A stretch of 64,000 nucleotides of DNA from Cellulosimicrobium arenosum (GTDB lineage Bacteria > Actinomycetota > Actinomycetes > Actinomycetales > Cellulomonadaceae), in assembly GCF_014837295.1 (NCBI RefSeq), contig NZ_JACYHB010000008.1:62001-126000 (forward strand), in the 5' to 3' direction. The notes beneath the pieces are model-generated. The model was given only the letters and a program-made list of their open reading frames with translations, did not search any database and had not been told where the DNA came from. Shown here piece by piece: positions 16,111-25,378 of this stretch. A program made the position numbers and the translations under genes. The stretch's first letter is position 1. The number at the start of each line of letters is the position of its first letter.

Positions 16111-18714
16111 ATGGCTGAGCTCCTCTACCGCCTGGGCCGCGGCGCGGCCCACCACGTGAAGGCGGTCGTCGCCGCGTGGATCGCGGTCCTCGTCGTCGCG
16201 GGCGCCGGCTTCGCCCTCGCAGGCGGCACGCTGACGGACAGCTTCTCGATCCCCGGCACCCCCACGCAGGAGGTGACCGACCAGCTCGCCGAGGAGATCC
16301 CCGAGGCCGCGGGCGGCACCGGCACGATCGTCCTGACGACGGACGACGACGAGCCCTTCACCGACGACCAGGAGCAGGCGATCGGCGACGTGATCGCCGA
16401 CGTCGAGGACGTCGACGGCGTCGAGACGGTCGTCGACCCGTTCGCGACCGAGGCCGACCGGGCGGAGCAGGCCCAGAAGATCGCGGACGGCCAGGACGAG
16501 CTCGCCGACGGGCAGGAGCAGCTCGACGCGGGACGTGAGCAGCTCGAGTCCGGCCAGCAGCAGCTCGACGACGCGCGCGCGGAGCTCGAGCAGGGTCAGG
16601 ACGAGCTCGACGCGGCGCGCGAGCAGGCCGAGGCAGCGGGCGCGATCGACCAGGTCGGCCCGCAGCTCGACGCGCAGCAGGAGCAGATCGACGCCGGTCT
16701 GGCCGAGCTCGAGTCGCAGCAGGACGAGCTGGACGCGGGCCAGGACGAGCTGGACGCCAACGCCGCCGACCTCGAGGAGGGCACCGCAGAGCTCGAGCAG
16801 GGGCAGGCGCTGCTGGACCTCGCATCCGGCATCAGCGTGGTCTCCGAGGACGGCACGGCCGCGGTCGTCACCGTGATCTTTACCGACGCCCAGATGGACG
16901 TCTCGCAGGAGACCAAGGATGCGGTGATCGACACGTTCACCGACGAGGTCGGTGCCATCGACGGCGTGAGCGCCGACTTCGGCGCCGACGTCTCCCAGGA
17001 GGCACCGTCCGTCATCGGCCCGGGTGAGGTCGTCGGCCTCGTCGTGGCCGCCATCGTCCTGATCGTCATGCTCGGCACCCTCATCGGCGCTGGCCTGCCG
17101 CTCGTCACCGCGCTCGTCGGCGTCGGGGTGAGCGCGCTCGCCGCGCTCGCGTTCTCCGGCGTGGTCGAGATGTCGTCCGTGACGCCGGTCCTCGGCCTCA
17201 TGCTCGGCCTCGCGGTCGGGATCGACTACGCCCTGTTCATCGTCAACCGGCACCGCCGGCAGCTGAAGGAGGGCTACGAGGTCGACGAGTCGATCGGCCT
17301 CGCGAACGGCACGTCCGGCAACGCCGTGGTCTTCGCCGGGATGACCGTCGTCATCGCGCTGCTCGCTCTCAACGTCACCGGCATCCCGTTCCTCGGCCTC
17401 ATGGGGACCGTGGGCGCCTTCAGCGTCGCCGTCGCGGTGCTGGTCGCCGTGACGCTCACCCCGGCGCTGCTGTCCGCCATCGGCATGCGGATCCTCAACA
17501 AGAAGGAGCGGGCCGTCCTGGCCGCTCCCGAGCCGCACGCCGCCCACATGGACGCGAGCACCGAGCCCGGCAAGAAGCCGCTGCGGCCGATGAACACGTG
17601 GGTCGCCGTCGGGCGCGTCGTGCTCGGCATCGCGGTGCTGGGCGTCGTCGCCATCCCTGCCCTGGACCTGCGCATCAACCTGCCCGACGGCTCGTCCGAG
17701 CCGCACGAGTCCACGCAGTACCAGGCGTACTCGACGGTCGCGGAAAAGTTCGGCGCCGGTACCAACGGCCCCCTCCTCGTCGCGGCGGACATGCCCGCCC
17801 CGGTCGCCGAGGACGACCAGGTCGCGGCCCAGCTCGCCATCGGCGAGCAGCTCGCTGCCCAGGACGACGTCGTCGCGGTCGCCCCCGCCGCCGTGTCCGA
17901 GGACGGGACGGTGCTGGCCTTCCAGGTGATCCCGGCCGACGGCCCGACGAGCGAGTCCACCGAGCAGCTCGTGCACTCGCTGCGTGACCTGTCGCCCATC
18001 AGCGTGGACGGCGTGGACGGGGACGTCGAGCTCGGCGTCGCCGGCGCCGCGAGCGGGAACATCGACATCTCCCAGAAGCTGTCCGACGCGCTGCCGCTCT
18101 ACCTGGGCGTCGTCGTCGGCCTGTCGATGCTGATCCTGATCCTGGTGTTCCGCTCGCTGCTCGTCCCGCTCATCGCGACGCTCGGGTTCATCCTGAGCTA
18201 CTTCGCCGCGCTCGGCGGGGTCGTCGCGGTGTACCAGTGGGGCTGGCTCTCGGGCTTCTTCGGCGTCGAGAACCCCGGGCCGGTGCTGAACTTCCTGCCC
18301 ACCATCCTCGTCGGCGTGCTGTTCGGCCTCGCGATGGACTACATGCTGTTCCTCGGGACGGGCATGCGGGAGGCGTACGCGCACGGGGCGCCCGCGCGGA
18401 TCGCCGTCGTGCAGGGCTTCCGGGCCGGCCGATCCGTCGTCACCGCCGCCGCGATCATCATGATCTCCGTGTTCGGCGGGTTCATCTTCGCCGAGGACGC
18501 GATGATCCGGCCGATCGGGTTCGCGCTCGCCTTCGGCGTGCTCGTCGACGCCTTCGTCGTGCGGATGCTCGTGGTCCCCGCGCTCATGCACCTGCTCGGC
18601 GGGGCGGCCTGGTGGCTGCCGAAGTGGCTGGACCGCATCCTGCCGGACGTCGACGTGGAGGGCTCGGCGCTGGAGCGCCGCCACCCGCACGACGCCGAGC
18701 CGGCGAGCCGCTGA
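16111..18714 (+). CDS. MMPL-family RND transporter with coiled-coil insert
   Basis: An 867-residue MMPL/RND protein with two six-helix membrane halves. After the first helix, residues about 125-240 form a long repetitive coiled coil rich in ELxxGQxQLDxG heptads, of the kind seen in YhgE/Pip-like and some actinobacterial MMPL proteins. The membrane parts carry the expected GLAVGIDYALFIVNRHR (about 367) and GLAMDYMLFLGTGMREA segments with the conserved Asp-Tyr pairs. It probably exports a hydrophobic compound or lipid; substrate unknown. A GGAAGG site precedes the ATG. Paired with the TetR gene. Confidence 0.9.
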   Translation: MAELLYRLGRGAAHHVKAVVAAWIAVLVVAGAGFALAGGTLTDSFSIPGTPTQEVTDQLAEEIPEAAGGTGTIVLTTDDDEPFTDDQEQAIGDVIADVEDVDGVETVVDPFATEADRAEQAQKIADGQDELADGQEQLDAGREQLESGQQQLDDARAELEQGQDELDAAREQAEAAGAIDQVGPQLDAQQEQIDAGLAELESQQDELDAGQDELDANAADLEEGTAELEQGQALLDLASGISVVSEDGTAAVVTVIFTDAQMDVSQETKDAVIDTFTDEVGAIDGVSADFGADVSQEAPSVIGPGEVVGLVVAAIVLIVMLGTLIGAGLPLVTALVGVGVSALAALAFSGVVEMSSVTPVLGLMLGLAVGIDYALFIVNRHRRQLKEGYEVDESIGLANGTSGNAVVFAGMTVVIALLALNVTGIPFLGLMGTVGAFSVAVAVLVAVTLTPALLSAIGMRILNKKERAVLAAPEPHAAHMDASTEPGKKPLRPMNTWVAVGRVVLGIAVLGVVAIPALDLRINLPDGSSEPHESTQYQAYSTVAEKFGAGTNGPLLVAADMPAPVAEDDQVAAQLAIGEQLAAQDDVVAVAPAAVSEDGTVLAFQVIPADGPTSESTEQLVHSLRDLSPISVDGVDGDVELGVAGAASGNIDISQKLSDALPLYLGVVVGLSMLILILVFRSLLVPLIATLGFILSYFAALGGVVAVYQWGWLSGFFGVENPGPVLNFLPTILVGVLFGLAMDYMLFLGTGMREAYAHGAPARIAVVQGFRAGRSVVTAAAIIMISVFGGFIFAEDAMIRPIGFALAFGVLVDAFVVRMLVVPALMHLLGGAAWWLPKWLDRILPDVDVEGSALERRHPHDAEPASR

Positions 18715-18718
18715 CCGC

Positions 18719-18785
18719 GAGATCGACCCGAGCGCACCGAGATCGACCTCCCGCAGGTCGATCTCGGGGCGCTCGGGTCGATCTC
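18719..18785. repeat. 31-bp stem giant hairpin
   Basis: Bases 18719-18749 and 18755-18785 are inverted repeats with one mismatch in 31 positions and a five-base loop (CCCGC). Each arm itself contains GAGATCGACC twice (or its complement). It begins five bases after the MMPL stop and ends before the PBP promoter. It has no U-tract. It may terminate MMPL transcription, but its length exceeds a typical terminator. Confidence 0.85.
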
Positions 18786-18851
18786 GATGGGAGTCCGAGG
18801 CGTGCGGTAGCCTCCCGCGTGTCGTGTTCATCCGAATTCTGGGGGTCGTGC

Positions 18852-20786
18852 GTGCGTCATCGACGAAGCGTTGCCGTGCTGGTGCTGCCGGCGTTGGCGC
18901 TGCCCCTTGCGGCCTGCACACCTGACCAGCCGTCCCCGGACGGGGCCGCCGCCGCGCTCGCCGAGGGCATCGCGCGCGCGGACGTGAGCGGGGTCGCGTT
19001 CGTCGACCTCGACGCGACGACGGTCCAGGACCACCTGGACGCGGTCCTGGAGCCGGTGGCCGACGTCGAGCACACCGTCGAGGTCGAGAAGCTCACGGTC
19101 GACGACGCGGAGGACGGCGACGCCCAGCGCGCCACCGCGACCCTCGCCTACACCTGGGACATGTCCGACGAGGCGGCGTGGGAGTACACGACGAGCGTCG
19201 ACCTCGCGTTCGTCGAACCTGCCGAGGGCGAGGACGGCCCCGGGGAGTGGGCCGCGGTCTGGGAACCCGACGTGCTCGTGCCGGACCTGCAGGACGGCGA
19301 CAGGCTCGCCGTCGAACGCGTGCGGGCCGAGCGCGCGGAGATCCTCGGGGCCGACGACGCCTCGATCGTCGCCGACCGTCCCGTGTACCGGATCGGTGTC
19401 GACAAGACGCACGTGGACGCCTCCGGCTGGGAGAGCGCGGCGCGCGACCTCGCGGACGTCGTCGGGATCGATGCCGACGCGTACGCCGAGCAGGTCGCCG
19501 GTGCGGGGGAGAAGGCGTTCGTCGAGGCGATCACGGTGCGGACGCAGGACACGGCGGGCATCGACGTGGACGACGCCCGGGCGATCGACGGTGTCGCCGT
19601 CATCGACGACGAGCTCCCGCTCGCCCCCACGCGCGAGTTCGCGCGGCCGATCCTCGGCCGGGTGGGCGACGCCACGGCCGAGATCGTCGACGAGTCGGAG
19701 GGCGAGATCGTCGCCGGGGACACCGTGGGTCTGTCAGGGCTGCAGCGCCAGTACGACCAGCAGCTGCGCGGCGCGCCCGGCGTCTCGATCTCGGTCGTGC
19801 CCGACGGCAGCGCCGAGGACGAGGAGCCCGTCGAGGTCTTCGCCGTCGACCCGGTCGACGGCGTGGCGCTCAGCACGACGCTGCGCCCCGACATGCAGGT
19901 CGCCGCGGAGCAGGTGCTCGCGGACCAGACGACCCCCGCGGCGATCGTGGCGATCGAGCCCTCGACGGGCGACGTGCTCGCCGCGGCGAGCGCGACGGCG
20001 GGCGACGGCCTGTCCACCGCGACCACCGGGCAGTACGCACCGGGCTCGACGTTCAAGGTCGCGTCGACGCTCGCGATGCTCCGGGCCGGCCTGACCCCGG
20101 ACAGCACCGTCTCGTGCCCCGAGACGATCACGGTCGACGGGCGCGAGTTCCAGAACGTGCCCGGGTATCCCGCCGACGCGCTCGGCGACGTGCCGCTGCG
20201 GACCGCGTTCGCGAACTCGTGCAACACGGCGATGATCGGCCAGCGGGACACGGTCGACCAGCAGGCCCTGCACGACGCCGCGGCCTCCCTCGGCCTGGGC
20301 GTCGAGTCGGATCTCGGCGCGCCCGCGTACTTCGGCGACGTCCCCACGGACTCGCAAGGGACGGACCACGCGGCGTCGATGATCGGCCAGGGCCGAGTCC
20401 TCGCGTCGCCGCTCGCGATGGCGACCGTCGCGGCGAGCGTGTCCGCCGGCCACCGCGTGTCGCCGGTCCTGGTGCACCCGGACGTGCAGTCCGTGGCGGA
20501 CGAGACACCGGACGCGGGCGACCTCACCGAGGACGAGGCGGCGACCCTGCGCAGCCTCATGGCGTCGGTCGTCACGGACGGGTCGGCGTCGGACCTGCAG
20601 GACCTGCCCGGAGAGCTGGGCGCCAAGACCGGCACCGCGCAGTACGACGACGGCAGCGTCGCGCACGCCTGGATGATCGCGACGCAGGACGACCTCGCGG
20701 TCGCGGTGTTCGTCGAGACGGGAGAGGGCGGTTCCGTGACGGCCGGTCCGCTCATGCACGCGTTCCTCGACGCGCCGAACCACTGA
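18852..20786 (+). CDS. class B penicillin-binding lipoprotein (transpeptidase)
   Basis: A 644-residue protein with a lipoprotein signal (VLVLPALALPLAAC), an NTF2-like MecA_N-type region, a PBP dimerisation region, and a C-terminal transpeptidase domain. Active-site motifs are STFK (about residue 399), SCN (456) and KTGT (592), all intact. It would cross-link peptidoglycan outside the membrane; MecA_N-type members are often low-affinity for beta-lactams. The GTG at 18852 has GGGGG upstream. An in-frame GTG at 18819 sits 5 nt after TAGCCT (18808-18813) and would add 11 residues. Confidence 0.88.
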   Translation: MRHRRSVAVLVLPALALPLAACTPDQPSPDGAAAALAEGIARADVSGVAFVDLDATTVQDHLDAVLEPVADVEHTVEVEKLTVDDAEDGDAQRATATLAYTWDMSDEAAWEYTTSVDLAFVEPAEGEDGPGEWAAVWEPDVLVPDLQDGDRLAVERVRAERAEILGADDASIVADRPVYRIGVDKTHVDASGWESAARDLADVVGIDADAYAEQVAGAGEKAFVEAITVRTQDTAGIDVDDARAIDGVAVIDDELPLAPTREFARPILGRVGDATAEIVDESEGEIVAGDTVGLSGLQRQYDQQLRGAPGVSISVVPDGSAEDEEPVEVFAVDPVDGVALSTTLRPDMQVAAEQVLADQTTPAAIVAIEPSTGDVLAAASATAGDGLSTATTGQYAPGSTFKVASTLAMLRAGLTPDSTVSCPETITVDGREFQNVPGYPADALGDVPLRTAFANSCNTAMIGQRDTVDQQALHDAAASLGLGVESDLGAPAYFGDVPTDSQGTDHAASMIGQGRVLASPLAMATVAASVSAGHRVSPVLVHPDVQSVADETPDAGDLTEDEAATLRSLMASVVTDGSASDLQDLPGELGAKTGTAQYDDGSVAHAWMIATQDDLAVAVFVETGEGGSVTAGPLMHAFLDAPNH

Positions 20787-21315
20787 CCCGTGTCCCACGA
20801 CGAGGGTCGGGGGCAGCGGGTGTGCGCGGTGCGCGACGCGGTCACCGCTTGCTCCACCGTGACGGGAATGTCTGCGGGTGGTCGGGCGTTGTCGACGAGC
20901 AGGTAGGATCGGTGCTGCAGGCGACGATCTTTGCCGCCCGCCGATCACCCAGCGATCACCCAGCGACCTCCGGGAGACACTTCGTGTCCGTCAGCGTGCC
21001 TACGTGGTACCTCACCGAGCGCCGCGTCGTCGACCTTCGTCGCGTCGCCAGCGCTCTGTGTCGCTGACCCTTCGTCGTCGCTGACCTTCCCGGCCCACCG
21101 TGCCGGGTGCGCACCGCCGCGCCTCCGGTCAGCACCGTGGCTCTGCCGCTCGACCCGCCTCCGACACCTCGGCGCACTGCGCCCGTGGGGGCTGGACGGT
21201 GCACGCGACCGAGCCTCGCGCCGACCGGCTGACGCCGGACCGCGACGACGTCCACCTCCCCCTCCCGAGGTCGGCGCCAGGCAGCGCGCCGCCGAACGTC
21301 ACGAAAGGCTCCTCC
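20787..21315 (+). promoter_or_regulatory. long regulatory leader of the DAACS gene
   Basis: A 529-base stretch without a conventional gene. A -10-like TAGGAT lies at 20904-20909. An exact 11-bp tandem repeat (CGATCACCCAG, 20942-20963) comes next, then a ribosome-binding site and the leader peptide (20984-21067). About 250 further bases separate the peptide from the transporter start, including a short CCCGGC/GCCGGG hairpin near 21090-21110. The first part (20787-20900) shows nothing recognisable. The layout fits translation-dependent control of the transporter. Confidence 0.6.
20984..21067 (+). CDS. leader peptide of the actinobacterial sulfur/cysteine type
   Basis: A 27-residue reading frame with GTG start and GGGAG seven bases upstream. 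The C-terminal part LTERRVVDLRRVASALC, followed by Arg and stop, matches the pattern of short 'putative leader peptides' (R-x-V-D-L-x-R-x-A-S-x-L-C) seen upstream of sulfate, sulfonate and cysteine genes in Streptomyces and relatives. Cysteine-responsive upstream ORFs are described in mycobacteria. The Cys codon is next to last. Translation or stalling here presumably controls the DAACS gene at 21316. Confidence 0.75.
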   Translation: MSVSVPTWYLTERRVVDLRRVASALCR

Positions 21316-22803
21316 GTGTCCTCCTCTCCCAAGAAGCCCCAGCAGGCTTCCGACCGCCACGACGACGCGTCGTCGGCGCCCGTGAAGCGACGGCTGCGCT
21401 TCCCGTCGTTCAGCGTCCAGATCCTCCTGGGCCTCGCGCTCGGTATCGCGCTCGGCGGCATCGCGCTCGCGATCGGCCCGCAGGACGCCGACGGCGAGGT
21501 CCCCAACGGCCTCACCACGACGCTCGCGACGATCGGCTCCTCGTTCGTCACGCTGCTCAAGGCGATCGTCCCGCCGCTCATCTTCACGGCGATCGTCGCG
21601 TCCATCGCGAACCTGCGAACCGTCACCAACGCCGCGCGCCTCGCGGGTCAGACGCTGCTCTGGTTCGCCATCACCGCCGCGATCTCCGTCGCCGTCGGCA
21701 TCGGCCTCGGCCTGATCTTCCAGCCCGGCAACCGCGCGTCGGTCTCGATCGACGATGCGTCCGAGGTCGGCCACACCGGCTCGTGGCTCGACTTCCTCAC
21801 CGGCATCATCCCGGGCAACGTCCTGGGCCTCGGTGCTGGGACCGACCTCGACACCGCTGCGGACGGCGCGGTCACCGGCGCCACGACGTCGATCAACTTC
21901 AACGTGCTGCAGATCCTCGTCGTCGCGCTCGTCATCGGCATCGCAGCCCTGAAGTCCGGCAGCAAGGCCGACCCGTTCCTCGCGTTCAACCGCTCGGCTC
22001 TCGCGATCATCCAGAAGGTCCTGTGGTGGATCATCCGCCTCGCGCCGCTCGGCACGCTGGGCCTCATCGGCAACGCGATCGCCACCTACGGCTGGTCGTC
22101 GCTGAGCTCGCTCGCATGGTTCGCCGTCGCGATCTACGTCGGCCTCGCGATCGTGCTGTTCATCGAGTACCCGGTGCTGCTGCGGGCCAACGGCCTGAAG
22201 GTCATGAGCTACTTCCGCGGCGCCTGGCCCGCGATCCAGCTCGCGTTCGTCTCGCGCTCCTCGATCGGCACGCTCCCCGTCACCGAGCGTGTGACCGAGC
22301 GGAACCTGGGCGTCCCGCGCGAGTACGCGTCGTTCGCGGTGCCGCTGGCCGCGACCACCAAGATGGACGGTTGCGCCTCGATCTACCCGGCCATCTCGGC
22401 GATCTTCGTCGCGGAGATCTTCGGCATCAACCTGTCGATCACCGACTACCTGCTCATCGCGTTCGTGTCCGTCGTGGGCTCCGCCGCGACCGCGGGCCTC
22501 ACGGGCGCCGTCGTCATGCTCACCCTGACGCTCTCGACGCTGGGCCTCCCGCTGGCCGGCGTCGGGCTGCTGCTCGCGATCGACCCGATCCTCGACATGG
22601 GCCGCACCGCGGTCAACGTCGCCGGGCAGGCGCTGATCCCGACGATCGTCGCCAAGCGAGAAGGCATCCTCGACATCGAGCAGTACGAGGCCGCGTCGGC
22701 AGAGGACCTCTTTGCCGACGACGAGGCCGCGGACGTCACGTCCACGACCGAGGAGGCCGCGGCGTCGGGCACCCACGAGCGGGAGCTCGCTCCCGCCCGC
22801 TGA
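21316..22803 (+). CDS. dicarboxylate/amino acid:cation symporter, possible cystine transporter
   Basis: A 495-residue DAACS-family transporter with about eight membrane helices and two re-entrant loops. The SRSSIGTLPVTERVTERNLGV hairpin region and the following TTKMDGCASIYPAISAIFVAEIFG (helix 7-loop) identify the family. The DGCASIYPA block is closer to the NGCAG.YPA of TcyP-type cystine symporters than to the MDGTALYE of GltP. The cysteine-type leader peptide upstream supports cystine as substrate; glutamate or dicarboxylate remains possible. The tail is acidic. The GTG start has AAAGG eight bases upstream; a strong hairpin follows. Confidence 0.82.
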   Translation: MSSSPKKPQQASDRHDDASSAPVKRRLRFPSFSVQILLGLALGIALGGIALAIGPQDADGEVPNGLTTTLATIGSSFVTLLKAIVPPLIFTAIVASIANLRTVTNAARLAGQTLLWFAITAAISVAVGIGLGLIFQPGNRASVSIDDASEVGHTGSWLDFLTGIIPGNVLGLGAGTDLDTAADGAVTGATTSINFNVLQILVVALVIGIAALKSGSKADPFLAFNRSALAIIQKVLWWIIRLAPLGTLGLIGNAIATYGWSSLSSLAWFAVAIYVGLAIVLFIEYPVLLRANGLKVMSYFRGAWPAIQLAFVSRSSIGTLPVTERVTERNLGVPREYASFAVPLAATTKMDGCASIYPAISAIFVAEIFGINLSITDYLLIAFVSVVGSAATAGLTGAVVMLTLTLSTLGLPLAGVGLLLAIDPILDMGRTAVNVAGQALIPTIVAKREGILDIEQYEAASAEDLFADDEAADVTSTTEEAAASGTHERELAPAR

Positions 22804-22827
22804 CGTCGAGCACGTCACCAGCACCAC

Positions 22828-22880
22828 CGGGAACGGGGCGGTGTCGTCGTCCGCCGGACGACGACACCGCCCCGTTCCCG
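22828..22880 (+). terminator. 26-bp perfect hairpin after the symporter
   Basis: A perfect inverted repeat: arms of 26 bases around one central base, starting CGGGAACGGGGCGG. It begins 25 bases after the transporter stop and ends before the convergent SHOCT gene. It lacks a U-tract, as is common for actinobacterial terminators, and would work for both directions. Confidence 0.8.
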
Positions 22881-22898
22881 CGTTCCCTGGCGCGCGGG

Positions 22899-23213
22899 TC
22901 AGGACTGCGGCGGGCGCGGCTCGCGCAGCACGGTGAGGCGCGCGCGGTACTCGGACTCGTCGATCTCGCCGCGCGCGTAGCGCTCGCCGAGGATCGCGAC
23001 CGGGTCCGGGCCGGCGTGGCGCCACGGCCCGGAGCCGCCCGGTCCCCAGCCGCGGCGGGCCCGCCGGGCGATCAGGAAGATCACGGACGCGAACAGCAGG
23101 AACCACAGCAGCGGGAAGATGAACCACCACGGCCCCGGCCCCCAGTGGGGACCGGTGACCACGGCAGCAGTGATCGTGCCGGTCACAGGTGCGGTGGCGA
23201 GTGCGGTGAGCAT
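22899..23213 (-). CDS. SHOCT-domain small membrane protein
   Basis: A 104-residue protein with one or two N-terminal hydrophobic segments (WWFIFPLLWFLLFASVIFLIA), a basic stretch, and a C-terminal SHOCT motif (DPVAILGERYARGEIDESEYRARLTVL). SHOCT segments are short oligomerisation elements at the ends of many membrane proteins; the role is unknown. Convergent with the symporter and separated from it by the strong hairpin. Confidence 0.8.
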   Translation of the reverse strand: MLTALATAPVTGTITAAVVTGPHWGPGPWWFIFPLLWFLLFASVIFLIARRARRGWGPGGSGPWRHAGPDPVAILGERYARGEIDESEYRARLTVLREPRPPQS

Positions 23214-23363
23214 GACGACCTCCGGTCGGGTGCGGCGCGCCGACGGTCGGTGCGCACGGCCGCCGCTGCGGCCGTGACTCCAGGCTTCCCGGTGCCCGAC
23301 GCCGCGTCGTCCCCCGCCCGTGCCGACCGGGCTACCCCCGTGGTGCCGTCGGGGACGGCGGGT

Positions 23364-24029
23364 TCAGTGCGCCCAGCCCGGTCGTACGAGCCCCGACTCG
23401 TACGCCGCGACGACGAGCTGTGCGCGGTCGCGCGCGCCGAGCTTGGCCATCGTGCGGGACACGTGGGTCTTCACGGTCGACTCGGAAAGGTAGAGCGTCC
23501 CCGCGATCTCCTCGTTCGACAGCCCGCCCGCGACCTGGCCGAGCACCTCGCGCTCGCGTGGCGTCAGGTCCGTCAGACCGTCCACCGGCCCGACGGCGCG
23601 CGTGGCATCCGCGACCCGTGCGAGCAGGCGCCGGGTGACGGTCGGGGACAGGAGCGCGTCCCCGCACGCCGCGACGCGCACGGCGCGCACGAGGTCGGCC
23701 GGCTCCGTGTCCTTGACGAGGAAGCCGCTCGCGCCGCCGCGGATCGCGTCGGTCACGTAGTCGTCGTGCTCGAACGTCGTGACGACCACCACGTGGACGT
23801 GCGACGCCGCACGGTCGGCGACGATGCGCCGCGTCGCCTCGAGACCGTCCACGCCGGGCATGCGGATGTCCATGAGCACGACGTCCGGCAGGTGCTCGAG
23901 CGCGAGCTGCACCGCGTCCTCTCCGGTCGCGGCCTCCGCCACGACGCGCATGTCGTCCTCGGAGTCGATCAGCGCGCGGAAGCCGCCGCGCACGAGGGCC
24001 TGGTCGTCGGCCAGCACGACGTCGATCAC
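23364..24029 (-). CDS. NarL/LuxR-family response regulator
   Basis: A 221-residue response regulator. The receiver domain has the acidic DD pair (VLADDQALVRGG), the phospho-acceptor Asp in VVLMDIRMPGVDG (about residue 54), and the switch Thr/Lys (VTTFEH, FLVKD). The C-terminal LuxR HTH is LTPREREVLGQVAGGLSNEEIAGTLYLSESTVKTHVSRTMAKLG. The GTG start has GAGGAG upstream and overlaps the kinase stop (GTGA), so the pair is co-translated. No target genes can be assigned. Confidence 0.93.
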   Translation of the reverse strand: MIDVVLADDQALVRGGFRALIDSEDDMRVVAEAATGEDAVQLALEHLPDVVLMDIRMPGVDGLEATRRIVADRAASHVHVVVVTTFEHDDYVTDAIRGGASGFLVKDTEPADLVRAVRVAACGDALLSPTVTRRLLARVADATRAVGPVDGLTDLTPREREVLGQVAGGLSNEEIAGTLYLSESTVKTHVSRTMAKLGARDRAQLVVAAYESGLVRPGWAH

Positions 24030-25303
24030 GGTGTCTCCTCGGGCGGGACGGTCGGTGTTCCCGGCGTCGGTGCCGGCCACGGAAAGCGTGCCCGAACCCG
24101 GAACCCACGTCCACCGGGGCGCCCGGCGTGGCCCGCAGACGGACCGTGGTCGAGCCTCCCGCCGACGGACCCGACGCGCTCCCGCATGCCGCGCAGCCCG
24201 TAGCCGGGCGGAGGGAACGGCGTCGCGGCGGGCGTCGCACCGTCGTCGGACACCACGACCGTGACCGTGCGCGGACCGCGCGACCCGGGTGGTCCCGCCT
24301 CCACCCGGACGCGCACGTCGGCGCGCGACGCGTCGGGCGCGTGCCGGCGGATGTTGGTCAGCGACTCCTGGACCACGCGGTAGACCACGCCGACGAGCCG
24401 GTCCGGCAGCGCCCGGGCGGCCGGGTCGACGTCGAGCCGCACGTCGAGGCCGCCCGCGCTCGCCTGCTGCACGAGCCGCGCGAGCGCGGTCAGGTCCCAC
24501 GTCGGTGCGAGCGGCGAGGCGGCCTCCGGCGGCTCGCGCAGGCCGTCGCCGGGCTCCGCCCGCACGACCCCGAGCACCGCGCGGACCTCGTCGAGCGCCT
24601 CGACGCTCGTCGAGCGGATCGCGGCGAGCGCGCGGCGCGCCTGCTCCGGGTCGCGGTCGAGCAGGTGCAGACCGACACCGGCCTGCACGGAGATCGCGGA
24701 CAGCGAGTGGGCGAGCACGTCGTGCACCTCGCGCGCGATGCGCAGCCGCTCGGCCGCGACGGCGTTGCGCTCGCGCTCCTCCTGGGTCGCGCGCCGGGCC
24801 TCCCTCGCCTCGGCGGCCCGCGCGGCCCGGTCGCGGACGGCGACCGCGGCGAGCAGCACGACGACGGTCCAGGCGGCCCCGCCGAGCAGCGAGGCGGGCG
24901 GCGGTGCGTCCGGTCGCGCCGTGGTCGCGGCCACGACCGTCCCCGCCAGCAGGACGGCGCCACCCCACGCGACGGCACGGCTGCGCGCGACCGGTCCGCT
25001 CAGCACGACCGCGGCGAGCACGACCACGGGCCCCGCGAGCGCGGGTCCCCACGGGTAGCCCGCCGCGAGGTAGGCGCCGCACGCCGCGACGGAGACGACG
25101 ACCGCGACCGCGGTGCGGCGCACGGAGCGGGTGGGGAGCAGGACGACCACGACGGGTGCGACGAGGAGGAGGGCGAACGCCGCGGCGTCGGGCGTGCGCG
25201 CCTGCGGCTGACCATGGGCGGCCCCCAGGGTGCCGAGCACGGAGATCGCCGTGAGGAGCACCGCGAGGAACACGCGGGGTCGACGACGGTCCAGCGGGCC
25301 CAT
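24026..25303 (-). CDS. sensor histidine kinase (HisKA_3)
   Basis: A 425-residue NarX/DesK-type kinase. Five to six N-terminal membrane helices without a large extracytoplasmic domain suggest sensing in the membrane. The dimerisation/phosphoacceptor helix is RIAREVHDVLAHSLSAISVQAGVGLHLL (His in EVHD), and the ATPase has ESLTNIRRHAPDA, VVSDDG and GYGLRGMRERV. The ATG at 25303 lies 7 nt after TAGCGT (25316-25311), so it is likely leaderless; an upstream in-frame ATG adds 11 basic residues and was not used. Partner of the response regulator. Confidence 0.92.
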   Translation of the reverse strand: MGPLDRRRPRVFLAVLLTAISVLGTLGAAHGQPQARTPDAAAFALLLVAPVVVVLLPTRSVRRTAVAVVVSVAACGAYLAAGYPWGPALAGPVVVLAAVVLSGPVARSRAVAWGGAVLLAGTVVAATTARPDAPPPASLLGGAAWTVVVLLAAVAVRDRAARAAEAREARRATQEERERNAVAAERLRIAREVHDVLAHSLSAISVQAGVGLHLLDRDPEQARRALAAIRSTSVEALDEVRAVLGVVRAEPGDGLREPPEAASPLAPTWDLTALARLVQQASAGGLDVRLDVDPAARALPDRLVGVVYRVVQESLTNIRRHAPDASRADVRVRVEAGPPGSRGPRTVTVVVSDDGATPAATPFPPPGYGLRGMRERVGSVGGRLDHGPSAGHAGRPGGRGFRVRARFPWPAPTPGTPTVPPEETP

Positions 25304-25378
25304 ACGTCGAACGCTACGCCGCACCCGACGCCCCACGCGTCGTCCCGCAGTACCGCGCGCCGTCCCCCGGTGGTGGGG

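Noticed and set aside
20787-20983. Riboswitch or small RNA in the DAACS leader
   Set aside because: No known riboswitch core was recognisable; the leader peptide explains the region better.
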